Shown piece by piece: positions 11,652 to 22,559 of a stretch of 43,836 bases of DNA (within the stretch, counting starts at the first letter, position 1; each line of letters starts with the position of its first letter). Origin of the DNA: Dentipellis sp. KUC8613 (lineage: Eukaryota; Basidiomycota; Agaricomycetes; Russulales; Hericiaceae); NCBI GenBank assembly GCA_002286715.1, contig NSJX01000021.1:1-43836 (forward strand), written 5' to 3'. The notes beneath the pieces were generated by a model. That model did no database searches and was not told where the DNA came from. It saw only the letters and a list, made by a program, of their open reading frames with translations. The translations under genes and the position numbers were made by a program.

Positions 11652-11659
11652 TATAAGAA
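11652..11659 (+). promoter_or_regulatory. TATA element of S28 copy 2
   Basis: TATAAGAA, start 84 bp before the ATG at 11736, the same placement as in the other S28 copies. The upstream GGCTGACTGGAGG boxes of copies 1 and 4 are not seen here. Confidence 0.5.
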
Positions 11660-11735
11660 GGCTCGAGATGTCGTTTGCGTCAGCTGAACCGCTTCTTTGC
11701 TCCCAGTCCATCGTGGCAAAACGGTATAGCGAACG

Positions 11736-13861
11736 ATGTTGTTTGCGGTCTCTGTCTTGATCCCACTCATCGCATGGCATGTCTCCGCCCGCATCCTCGA
11801 TGGCCGTCTGCATGCCAACATGCCACCAATGCCTCTCATCTTGCCGTTTGAACCCCCGTCAAACAACGTGACGCAGAGAGGCGCGTCGATGCCGCCCTTA
11901 AACACTACATATTATTTTGACCAATTGGTCGATCACACCAATGCACACCTCGGCACGTTCAAGCAGCGGTTTTGGATGGACTGGGAATATTACGAACCAG
12001 GTATGTGTTCACGTGAAATCAATATGCAAGTGGTGCTTATCGATACAGGTGGCCCAATACTAATGTTTACACCCGGTGAAAATAACGCCGAGAGTAGGTA
12101 CTTCAGTCGTCCTGCCAAGTGTTGGCTTACTTTGAAACCAAGACTATACCATGTATTTAACCAACGGCAGCATTTTCGGGATGGTTGCGCAACAAGAGAA
12201 AGGGGCGACTGTCCTCATCGAGCATCGCTTCTTTGGTTTCTCCAATCCATATCCAGACTTGACCGTCGCAAGCCTGAAGTACCTCACAATCCAGCAAGCC
12301 ATCGATGATCTCGCGTACTTCGCGGAGAATGCCAATTTACCAATGCCGGGCGGCGACAACGTGGCTCCTGATAAGGCACCCTGGGTGCTGCTCGGAGGCA
12401 GCTATTCCGGCGCACTGCCGAGCTTTGTGAAAGTCAAGTAGGGACTTTCGGAACTGCTTCCGTGTGCGGATCGCTCATGACGAGAACAGCAAGCCCGACG
12501 TGTTCTGGGCCGGATACGCGTCATCTGGTGTCGTCCAGAGCATCGTGTAGGGACACATGGTCTTTTATGTTTAGCTTTGGCTTTTGGTTGACTTACGGTG
12601 GTATTTCTCTAGCGATTTCTGGGAGTATTTCGATATCATTCGCCAGTTCATGCCGCAAAACTGCTCTGCAGATGTACAAGCAGTCGTGCAACATTTTGAC
12701 CGCGTCTTCACGTCGGGAAACCAGAGCGCCGTCACTGCCCTCAAGGATGCATATGGAATGAAAGACGTCTCGCACCTCGATGATGTCGCGGGTGCCCGTA
12801 TGTACTCCCGAACTTTCAACTAAGCTTTCATATATCTTTAATTGACATGACGCGCCAGTGAGGAACAATCTGTGGGACTGGCAGAAGCTATCGCCTCTGT
12901 CAGGCCCGGGTTCCCTATTCTTCCAGTTCTGTGACGCACTTGAGGTTAAAGATGGCAGGAATGCCCCGGCATCCGGGTGGGGCGTTGAACATGCCGTAGG
13001 TGCATGGGGCGCGTATTTCAAGAACACGTACATGAATTTGCGTAAGTCTAACTTTCTTTTTGATGTTATTAAAATCTGAATTAAACATGATGTAGTGTGT
13101 GGAGATATGGACGTAGCGTAAGGTCCCTCTTATCGAATTTGGGACTAAAATGACACGTTCGCGCGTATAGGACATGTATTGGCACGTACAACGCCAGCGC
13201 GTCTACGTACACGGACACGGCTGTCAACAATGCGGCGCGCTCATGGCAGTGGATTGTGTATGTCTCTCTGTCATCGCTAGATCGAGGGTGCGAGCTCAAT
13301 CCAATTTGACACAGATGCAATGAAATGGGCTTCTTCCAGGATGCGGCACCTACCGGCATGCCGTCCATTGTCTCCCAGCTTATCCAGCCAATGACTTCCG
13401 ACGAGGCATTCACTCCTCCCGTGTCATGTATGGAAGCCCTCGCTGACAAGTCGTGTCGATTGTAGAGGCAATGTGCCATGATGTTCCCAGAAGCCTTCGC
13501 CGAGCCACGCTCCCCAAATGTACAGAAGACGAACAAAGCATATCATGGATGGGATGTCAAAGCCGATAGGCTATTCTTCGCCAACGGCAGACGTGCGTCC
13601 TCGACCTACTATGTTCTACATATCTTGATGATCTAGGATCATATAGGCGACCCCTGGCGAGGCGCTACTGTCTCCTCGGATTCTCATACAGTTGCTAGCA
13701 CGCCGAGTCAGCCGATTGTCGTCAGCGACGGGTTCCACTTCTCCGAACTGCGCGCTGCGGCAGGTGATGTGGACCCTACAATCAAGAACGTGCAGATGCA
13801 GGCGCTGTCGCATATGCATACGTGGATGGAGGAGTGGAGGAGTATTCACGGTGGGAGGTAG
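11736..13861 (+). CDS. Secreted S28 serine peptidase, copy 2
   Basis: Eleven exons: 11736-12000, 12049-12093, 12143-12437, 12490-12546, 12613-12797, 12859-13041, 13096-13117, 13171-13257, 13315-13405, 13466-13592, 13647-13861; 523 residues. Exons 2 to 10 have exactly the lengths of copy 1. Signal peptide MLFAVSVLIPLIAWHVSA. Triad: LGGSYSGAL (Ser190), RDPWRGA (Asp454), SDGFHFSEL (His483). The protein ends soon after the last helix (IHGGR) and lacks the KR-preceded tail of copies 1 and 4. Intron 9 is odd: at the paralogous position the donor is GC (GAG|GCATTC) instead of GT. A GT donor 15 bases later (CCC|GTGTCA) would also keep frame and add five residues. The stop lies 159 bp from the end of the convergent oxidase gene. 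Expected substrate class as for copy 1. Confidence 0.9.
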
Positions 13862-14020
13862 AGACACGAACCAGATAAGGTCGTTCTTTCTTTTGTCAGC
13901 TTCCTGTTGTTTTCTCCACTTAGACTCTTCGAGAAATACACCTTGGTGAAATGAATCGACGTGGATGGCTAAGTATTATATAGAGAGCCTAAACAGACAT
14001 CACAAAACATTATACAGTAA

Positions 14021-16066
14021 TTAGAACTTATATCCCCCCGCCAGCGCCATGACACTCTTCGGGTCATACTTCCTCTTGATCTCTCTCAGCCTCTCCACAT
14101 TATTCCCATAGATCGCCTTCAGCGGGACATCCCCCAACGCGTAATTCGTATACAGCGCCTCCCCAGGCTCTGTCATATTCTTTCCGCTGACTGCAAGTGC
14201 ATCGTGCATAATCTTGTCTGCGCTTGGGTCGGTCCACGCCACATACAGGTTGATCGGGAGGAGAGTGGGGGAGCGTGAGGGCGGGTACGCAGAGGGTCCA
14301 CCGTGCGAGAACATATTTGGGAGGAAGGTTTCGGCGACATTGAAAAGCGACGTGGCGGAGTAGGGCGTCAGCTTGTCGCCCCAGTACTACGTCGTGGTTG
14401 GTTTAGCGGACCGAACGGGAGGCCGAGCACGACGGCGCCACTGACCTTGGTCTGGGCAGCCATGTTGTATAAATTCGCCTTGGTGAAACGCTTGACGGAT
14501 GCAGCGTGGAACAACGCGCTACATATCCCGGTAAGATAGATCAGTCGGAAAGGCGTGCACGCTGTGGGATAACGAAACGGCGGACCGTGGGCTGTTGATG
14601 GAGACAGAGGACCCTGCATTTATCAAGGAAAGATACGACTGTCTCGCAGCTGTATTATTGACGCCTGGAATCGATGTGAAGTCATTGAAAAGACCGTCAG
14701 GCGGTGTTGGTGCGTCATAAAAGAGCAGCTGGTAGAGCACGATCTGGGGTTCAGACTCATTATTACCGGTGGCATGGGAGGACTGAAACGAGTCAGACTG
14801 CGGAAACTTACCTCGCCCTCCACATAGATAAATGCTGTGTTGATCGCTGCTTTCGGGTCGGAGGCTTCGATGTTCCATTTCGCGACTGCGTCGAACAAAG
14901 TGTCCATTTCGCTGGCGGGAATGATCAGATATCCACCCTAACACACAACGTCAGTTGTTGGATATGAAAATCTCAAGGCAGACCGAAAGACTTACCCATA
15001 TGTCTGTTTGCGGGAAAGCCTTCATGGTGAACTTTGTAACAATTCCCTATGATACGTCGTCAGAACTGCGTAGAGAACGGAAAATGTGCAAGAGCAACGC
15101 ACGAAATTATTGAAACCACCCTATGAAAATAACTCCGGACGTCAGACGCGACTCGAGCAAAGCATTTCTATCCGGTACTCGACTTACTCTCAGACCGAAC
15201 CACAGATCCCCGTCATCTGCAGTCACCGATGTCACCGTTCCGTTGGGCAGAACCAGCTCAAAAGCCTGCACGGTATCCATAGCAAGTCCATGCTGGTTTG
15301 ACTTGTACGAAAGTCCTGCTCGAGCGTACCATTTCAATAAATTAGCCGCAACAAGCCAAAATAAAACCTGCCTCCGCCCAATAAGAGCCCAGCCACGCCT
15401 ACAGTAGGCACTCGTCCGCCGACCACATTGACACCATACGGCTCCAGACCTTCGTAGACTTGCTCCCAGGTTAGACCGGCACCGAGCTCGACGGTGTGCG
15501 AAATATTATCATAGGCGATGGTAGAGAATCGAACCATGGAGATCTGGACGCCTTTCGTTGCCGAGAATCCAGGGTTGGGGGAATGACCACCGCCTTTGAC
15601 CTAAGTCATCGGAAGTGAACAGCATCCATGTCAGTAAGAGGCAGGAGCAGCGCGAAGCTGCGAGGAGGCTTACTGCAAAGGGGGTCCGTGATGCGCCGAG
15701 TATGCGGAGCTGTTGTACGGATATGAATAAGTACGACCGTCAATGTGAGTGCGCGCCGTTGAAATACTGACGATCGCGCTGACATCGTCCGCAGTACCAG
15801 GCTCGACAGAGCAAGTCGAGTTCTGGTTGATGGCACTGGACCAGTGAGAGGTATCATTGATGTAGTTCGGTGAACCTGTTGCGAGAGTCAACATTTAATC
15901 GAGACAAAAATGTAGCGAAGTAAAATTCACCAGGATAGTAAACGGATGAGGACGACGATATAACTTTAGCAATGGAACGGCAAGTCAATGAGATCGGGTC
16001 GGTCGCACTGGCAGCGCAGAAGACTGCAGGGAGAAGAAACACGAGAGCTACTCGTTTCGCGAACAT
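14021..16066 (-). CDS. Secreted FAD-linked oxidase, BBE-like (PCMH fold), copy 1
   Basis: Eleven exons, minus strand: 15931-16066, 15772-15875, 15674-15709, 15372-15600, 15188-15315, 15103-15120, 14996-15046, 14812-14937, 14586-14743, 14446-14518, 14021-14386; 474 residues. Signal peptide MFAKRVALVFLLPAVFCAASA. The FAD-binding PCMH-type domain shows CSVEPGTADDVSAI, VKGGGHSPNPGFSATKGVQI (His98 is the likely covalent FAD attachment), VVGGRVPTVGVAGLLLGGG and YKSNQHGLAMDTV. The BBE-type C-terminus has NLYVAWTD, NYALGDVPL and the ending LAGGYKF. The second, Cys attachment of bicovalent enzymes is not visible (GGRVP at that position), suggesting a single His link. Such enzymes oxidise sugars or small alcohols with O2 as acceptor. 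Exon 6 is only 18 bases (GGFNNF). Intron 4 appears to use a GC donor (GGAG|GCAGGT); copy 2 has GT there. Confidence 0.9.
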
Positions 16067-16852
16067 GTTGGCTGAGGTTGCAGAGCAGTAATGGCATCGG
16101 CCTTCCTTTTAACCTGCCCCTCTCGTGGTGCCTTAGCGACTCAGGACGATGGATAGGAATGCCGGTAGAGAAACCGCCGCATAGGCCTACTGAAAATGAG
16201 AAGGTGTTAGCAGCTGCGCCGGAGCCTATTCGCCTCCCATCACTTGAGGTTTAGCGCACCGTGTCTACTAACCCCATAACTCAGAAGGGCACAGTCCCAA
16301 TGAACGACGAAGTCAAAGCATGCTCTGCGATTGCTTCCACAGGGCAGAGATGGAGCCCAGAGCCCACCGCAGTCGGTATGGCCCCGTCCGCCTACCGAGG
16401 TGCCTACGGCCCAGAAGTGCCGTGTCGCAGCTGACTCTGAGCGAGCTCCGACCGAGCATCGGCGCCTGAATGTGCCACGCGGCCCGGTCGAGAGCTGGCC
16501 CGGCAGCATAGTCTTACAGGCGCCGCGGGTAGTGCGCTCTAGCTGAAGGTGCGAGGAGCAGTGCTGCCGTTCGTGCCGGGAACGGAGGTTCGAGTACACC
16601 ATGTGGGAAGTGGCGACTGACCGTAGTTAATCTGGCACCTCATATGGCTGAGCCTAATTCAGTCGCGTGGGTCATGATTCCAAAAAATATCTTCGACTTC
16701 ACTATCTGACAAACACGCAGGAGGGCGAGTGAGTGAGAGCACGTTTCTGGATATGAAATAAGAGACATACTCGTACACAGCCTGCCGTGCCAAAGCACGA
16801 CTTACAGGAAATAATAAAAATAGACGGAGCACATCAAACGGAAGCGGTACCT
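16067..16852. other. Intergenic between the two oxidase genes
   Basis: No gene is supported. It holds the 5' flank of oxidase copy 1 and the 3' flank of copy 2. The GC-rich part 16330-16560 has open frames on both strands with no motif I recognise. Confidence 0.45.
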
Positions 16853-18889
16853 TTACAACTTAAACCCCCCTGCAAGCCCCATCACATCCTCCGGATCGTA
16901 CCACTTCTTGATTCTCCGCAGCTTCCCGACATTCTGCCCATACAGCGCCTCCACTGGTACATCACCCAGCGCGTAGTTCGTATACAGAGGCTCGCCGAGC
17001 TCCGTCATTCGTATCGCGCTCTCCACAAGCGCGTCGTGCATCAGGCGGTCCGCACCTGCGTCGGTCCAGGCAACGTATAGGTTGACAGGGCAAAGGGTAT
17101 ACGCGCGGGAGGGCGGATAGGCGGAGGGCGTGCCGTGTGAGAACATATTCGGCAGGAATGTCTCAGCGACGTTGAAGAGAGTAGTAGCGGAATGTGGCGT
17201 CAGGACGTCACCCCAGAACTATATGGTGCAATGCGATATCGTTAGCGGATGAGCATATAGACCACGGAGGAACGTGTGCCTGCGGTACTTGACTAACCTT
17301 TGTTTCGGCAGCGATGGTCCTGAGACTGCGCTTTGTGAAGCGCCTGACGGACGCGGCATGGAACAGTCCCCTAAAGTCGGCTACGTGAGTAGATGATTTT
17401 GCGTAACGCCACAGATACGGACCGTGGGGTCTCTAAGGATACTGAGGTGCCCTGCGTATTCAGCAAAGAGATATAAGACTGCGTTTTCGCCAAATTGTTG
17501 GCGCCCGGGATTGATGTGAAGGCATCGAAAAGGCCAGAAGGGGGTGTCGGGGCATCATAGAAAAGCAATTGGTACAGGACGACCTAAAGATGGTCAAACA
17601 CTGATGTTATAAGAAGACGAGAGATGAGAGATAAGAGACGTTACCTCTCCTTGATTGTAGATGAACGCTGAATTGATTGCCGCCTTAGGGTCAGATGCGT
17701 TGGCATTCCACTTTTCCACCGCGTCGAATGCAGCATCCATACCGCTTGGCGGGATGGCAACATAGCCTCCCTGGATAAAGCATAAGACCAAAGGTCAGGT
17801 ACGCCGAAAGGACATACCCAGATTTCCGTCTGAGGGAAAGCCTTCAAGGTGAACGTCGTCACAATTCCCTGTTATCGGATAGCACGTCAGGCCCGCGCTA
17901 AAATCGGAATATATAAGGATTAGCTCACAAAATTGTTGAAGCCACCCTAATCAGTAGCACGGACGTCAGTAAGACTGCATATGCAGCATATCTCTCAGAT
18001 ACTCTTACCCTTAGACCAAACCATAGGTCAGAGTTCTCAGCGGTAACGGAAGTCACTGTTCCGTTAGGCAAGACCAGCTCGAAGGCCACGATGGTATCAA
18101 TCGCGAGGCCATACTGGTTCGACTTGTACGAGAGGCCTGTTCACATATGCGTGGGTTTTTTTGAGTCATTCCACGATAAGCGGTGTATCAAAAAGAAGCA
18201 TACCTCCGCCTAACAAGAACCCGGCAACACCAACGCCTGCGACACGCCCTCCGACGACATTGACGCCGAACGGCTCTAGGTGCTCATAGACACGATCCCA
18301 TGTGAGGCCGGCGCCCAATTTCACTGTTTGCGAGGTGTTGTCGTAAGCGATAGTAGAGAACCGGGTCATCGCAATCTGGACGCCCTTCGTGGCTGAGAAG
18401 CCCGGATTGGGAGAATGCCCGCCTCCTTTGACCTGGTCAAACATGGTCCATATCAGATGACGACAATATAGGACTAGATCCTTACCGCAAATGGGACGCG
18501 CGACTTGCCCAATATTCGAAGCTGCCGAGAGGCGTTAAGACCCACATCCGATCGGCTTGTAAGGAAATTGCGGAACTTACTATTGTACCGACGTCTTGGG
18601 CTGTACCCGGCTCTACAGAGCAGGTGGCATTCTCGGATATTGCACTAACCCAATGAGAGGTATCATTCTCGTACTGAGAAGAGCCTGATTTGGCATCAGT
18701 AAAGATCCCGGAGAAAAGCAGAAAGCGATGCTTACCGGGATAGAACACCTCTGAGGACGGAGAGATAGCTTTGGCGATGGATCGACAAGTTGTGATCGCC
18801 ACATCAATTACGCTGGTGGTGTTAGAAGCATGAGCAGCGCTTGTTACAGCATGAGTAAAAGCCGCGAGCGCCAATATCTTCGCGATCAT
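16853..18889 (-). CDS. Secreted FAD-linked oxidase, BBE-like (PCMH fold), copy 2
   Basis: Eleven exons, minus strand: 18736-18889, 18581-18684, 18486-18521, 18204-18432, 18009-18136, 17929-17946, 17818-17868, 17645-17770, 17423-17583, 17298-17370, 16853-17218; 481 residues. Only exons 1 and 9 differ in length from copy 1, so it is a tandem duplicate. The start at 18889 gives a leader MIAKILALAAFTHAVTSAAHA; an upstream in-frame ATG at 18940 would bury the leader behind 17 polar residues. FAD motifs: CSVEPGTAQDVGTI, VKGGGHSPNPGFSATKGV (His104), VVGGRVAGVGVAGFLLGGG. C-terminal BBE motif: NYALGDVPVEALYGQNVGKL, ending LAGGFKL. The 18-base exon (GGFNNF) is kept. All donors are GT. Substrate unknown; carbohydrate or alcohol oxidation with H2O2 production is typical of the family. 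Confidence 0.9.
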
Positions 18890-20372
18890 GCTGCTCAAGA
18901 ATGCGGGTTGCGAGGATTCAAGCTGCCCTCTGCATCGCAATTTAACTGACCCAGGAACAAGAATAGCGGCAGATCAGCCCCACTGTAGGACAAATTTTCA
19001 TCCAATATAAGGCAAGAGAAATCGTCAAGGAAGAAATGACACGCGGGAAGGATCGGCAGAAGCCTCGACATCATCGCAAACCGACATCTTGCGAATCGCG
19101 CCCGCCCGCGCTGTCCTAGAATGTACTGAACATGTAGGCATCAGGATCATGACACATATCGTGTACGAGCCAAGATACATACAAGGATGGTGTAGGACTG
19201 GCTTAAGGAAATGGTCAAACCTGCTGACAGAACCGCCGCGTCATACCGCGCTAGCTGCAAGAAAAGAGAACCCAAACTGATTGAAGGTGAGGCTCCATAA
19301 GTACGTACTCACCTGAGCATCGTACATCATGCCTCCGCAAGATGTGTTTAGAAGGTCGAAAGTATGCGATTGCATCGTGGGATCCGCCAGCAGAAAGTTG
19401 GGCTGATGCGCTTCGGGCTGGGATCCTCTCGGCATACGATCCACCTGTCGATGTGACTCGAGAGACATGGAGATGCCATCCATGGTAGTATGATCCAGGT
19501 GGACACCTTAGTGGTAGACAGAATGCTGCGATACGAGGGTATTTAGTGAACACTGTAGATGTTCTAATCATCGAAGTACTGTTGTACAAGAGGCCGGTGG
19601 CAACCAATAGTGCCGTGCGTACGGCCGCTTTCTGCCGGTGGGAATTGAAACCCAGCGAGCTCCGACTGCCTGACCAAATCCCGACCTCTTTCTTCAGTTA
19701 TAGTTCCTCTTCAATTACAACACCATCCTCCCAGACACCAGCACGGCCATAGCGGAAACATCGCCTTCTCAACCATTGCCGTACCAACGGAGGGAAGCTA
19801 TCACGACTTTCATGCTGAGCGCCCGGACCGTGACGCAAAACAAGATATTCGATTCACGCTGATCACTTCAATGGCATAATGCATCGGAACGCCCGAATCA
19901 GAACCCGTCCGGATGCGAGGTATGATATTAGATGCAGATGAATGCGGTATAACATTGACTTACGGAGCTTCAAAGCCGTTGACGAGATCCCTTGACGCGA
20001 ATAAGAACCTACATGCACTTCATTCGGCGACAGTACAGCATGGCTGGACCGAATGCAGTATTCGTGCTGAAGGTATGTGGTTACGCTGTAGTACTCGCCA
20101 ACGGCCACTTCATGCACATCAGGATCCCTCCAAAAGGCTATGTTCCATCTGTCAATGAGACTCAGATGCGGTGCTTTCTCCCGCGATATTTGCATCCGTT
20201 TAAGCAGATGCTCGAACATTATATGGATGGTTTATGGTCGCTATTATCAGTAGCTCCACCGTCGATGGAACCTGTTGGTCGCATCTGACCATCAAGGCGG
20301 TGCGAAGCTGTATAAAGCGACTACCACGACCGTGAGTCCCTAGTAACTTCATCAACGTTCCTGCCCACAAAA
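18890..20372. other. Large intergenic region, possible gene fragments
   Basis: No complete gene could be built. Minus strand 19310-19490 has a protein-like segment (NFLLADPTMQSHTFDLL, then GGMMYDAQ) ending in a strong donor, GTGAGTAC at about 19312. A second minus-strand frame lies at 19863-20219. Neither is recognised; they may be remnants or poorly resolved exons. Confidence 0.35.
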
Positions 20373-21926
20373 ATGCTCCGCCAGCTCCTCCTCGTCATCT
20401 CCGTCCTCTCAATACCACTCGCCCATGCAAATGTCGACAACGCCCATGGCGTCACCCCCGAGGTCCAGCGCTTGTTCTCTGAGCCCGACTCTGTACAGAC
20501 GTGGACATGCTTGGACGGGTCGAAAGAGATTCCATTAAAGGCTGTGAACAATGGTCACTGCGATTGTCCAGATGGGACTGACGAGCCAGGTAACGAAAAG
20601 CGCTCTGTTTTCTTTGTGCAGGCCGTAATTTATATCGTACGGTCTAGCTACTGGGGCATGTCTTGATACGACGCAAGAGTGTTGCGATGGGTCAGACGGG
20701 CGCTCGGAAGTCTGTTCGACCAAGTGCATCAAATCCGGAGAAACCATCGGGAAGAATCAGGAGGCAGAAACGAACATCAGGAAGAAGGTGAGATTCTCTG
20801 CATTCCGCATGATTCATCATATATTGACGTAGATAAAACAGGGCTATGAGATCCGGTCGAAGTACATTGCCTCTGCGCAGGAATTCAAGAACGTGTTGAA
20901 GCGCATGATTGCCGACTGGCGAAGCATGATTGCGGCGAGAGACAAGGAAGCCTCGCGGCTGAAACGTTCGAGTTCATGTTTCTCATTTATCCGACTCTCG
21001 CTGATCGTTTGCACAGACATCATCACGATCATGGAGAGCACCGAGGAACTGCTGGCTGCAGTCCTGGGGGAGAGGCATTATTCATGTCTGTTCATCCTTT
21101 TGCTACTCGCGTCACGGATGCTGTACTCATATGATGCCCAAACAGTTAGCATGTTCTACGATTCGATCGCCAAGCCTCCGAGCGAAGACGCAGGTACGGC
21201 GCGCTTTCGCTTCTTCGTTGGTTTTTACTTAACCATTTTCGAATAGCACTCGGGAGGGCCCGCGAAGCCCTCAAAGAAGCGGAGGGCTACGTCAATTTCA
21301 CGAGGGAGTCTATCGGGCACCAAGAAAGTTTGCTGGACGATCTATTTAATACTACGAAGTATGGTAAGGAGGGCGAGTGGGTGGACCAGCGCTACTCCCG
21401 CCTAACGAAGGATATTGGAGAGTGAGTCCGCAGGTCCACGATAACACATCCTAGGCTGCGTTGTTAACGGTTATGCATAGCCATACATACGAGGTCTTCC
21501 TTTTCCATGAGGTAACGCAGATGTCCAACAACGGTGGAGAGATGCTCAGCTTGGGGTTCGTTTACTTTCATCGTCATCACCTATTCTCAATCCAGGCTGA
21601 CGCGCAACGCGATAGCAAATTTTCCTCTTGGAATCCCGCTCCCAATGTCACAGAGGGATCCTCCGAGTATTACAAAGAGCAGTTGTACACCAACGGCACG
21701 CAGTGTTGGAACGGTGTCCACAGGAGTGTCCAGGTGCGCTTCGTTCGCTCATGTATCTGTGGTATACGACGATACTGACCCAGAGCTTCAGCTCAAATTC
21801 GAGTGCGGGCTGGAGAATGCCATCCTTTCCGTGGAGGAGCCGGAGGAATGTAAGTACCTGTTTACGGGGACGTCGCCCGCGGTGTGCTTTGCGCTGGAGG
21901 AGGGCGAAACAGGTAAAAGCCTGTGA
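20373..21926 (+). CDS. Glucosidase II beta-subunit-like protein, shortened paralogue
   Basis: Nine exons: 20373-20589, 20648-20787, 20842-20965, 21017-21085, 21146-21193, 21247-21421, 21481-21555, 21616-21733, 21792-21926; 366 residues. Signal peptide MLRQLLLVISVLSIPLAHA. The N-terminal domain has TWTCLDGSKEIPLKAV and NGHCDCPDGTDEPATGACLD (LDL-A-like). A coiled-coil-prone middle follows, then a C-terminal MRH-type region: GEWVDQRYS, TYEVFLFHEVTQ, GKFSSWNP, YTNGTQCWNG, FECGLENAILSVEEPEECKY. In the ER the beta subunit binds mannose on N-glycans and retains the catalytic alpha subunit. This copy is much shorter than usual fungal members (about 500 residues or more), and the linker between the first and second cysteine modules is gone (ACLDTTQECCDGSDG). 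No ER retention signal is seen at GETGKSL. Joins in exons 3-5 are my least certain. It could be a divergent paralogue or a decaying copy. Confidence 0.75.
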
Positions 21927-22559
21927 AGAGCATAGAAGAAGTATCTTCCGAGTCTTCGGATCGCCTTCCGTCCGTGATATTTATTATAAGTTTCCGTGTG
22001 GCGACTGTGTCCTTGCTGTCAGCTAATGTTTCCCTGGACATTGTACATAACTCATATATCTATCTGTACATCACTGCGCAACCGGGCCCCGTGGTCCGCT
22101 TGTTTGCGACGTCGACGAAGTCCCAGGCTCACATGCATGTGACAAGATAAATTATTTCGTACTTGTGCAGCGGGCGATCTGTCTTCATGTCGCGACTGCG
22201 CTATTCATGAAATCTTCTCGCTACTGACGACATATCGCAGCTTCGTATTTATGAAGGACCGTCGTTCCGGATCCCTCAATGCTAGCACTGCACCGCCAAA
22301 ATCGGTTCCATGGGTCTACTAATTTCTTTCACGCGTTCACCACAGTCAATAGTCTTCCCGAATCTGCTCGACGAAAACGATCAGAACCACGCACCAAAGG
22401 CACCGCATCACCCAAACGGGAGGGAGGCGGAACAAAAGCAAGAGATGCAGTCCGTTCTATAGCGCTATAGCTACAACAGATCAAGACCATTTTTGAACGA
22501 CAGATCCTACACCGCCCGAATCCTACAACACGTCCCCCGTCCACGTCCCATCGACACAC
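21927..22559. other. 3' flanks of two convergent genes
   Basis: Between the glucosidase II beta-like gene and the eIF3m gene, both ending here. No coding frame is supported. Confidence 0.5.

Noticed and set aside
19863..20288. Short gene candidates on both strands before the glucosidase II beta-like gene
   Set aside because: Frames on both strands compete and neither gives a recognisable or splice-consistent protein.
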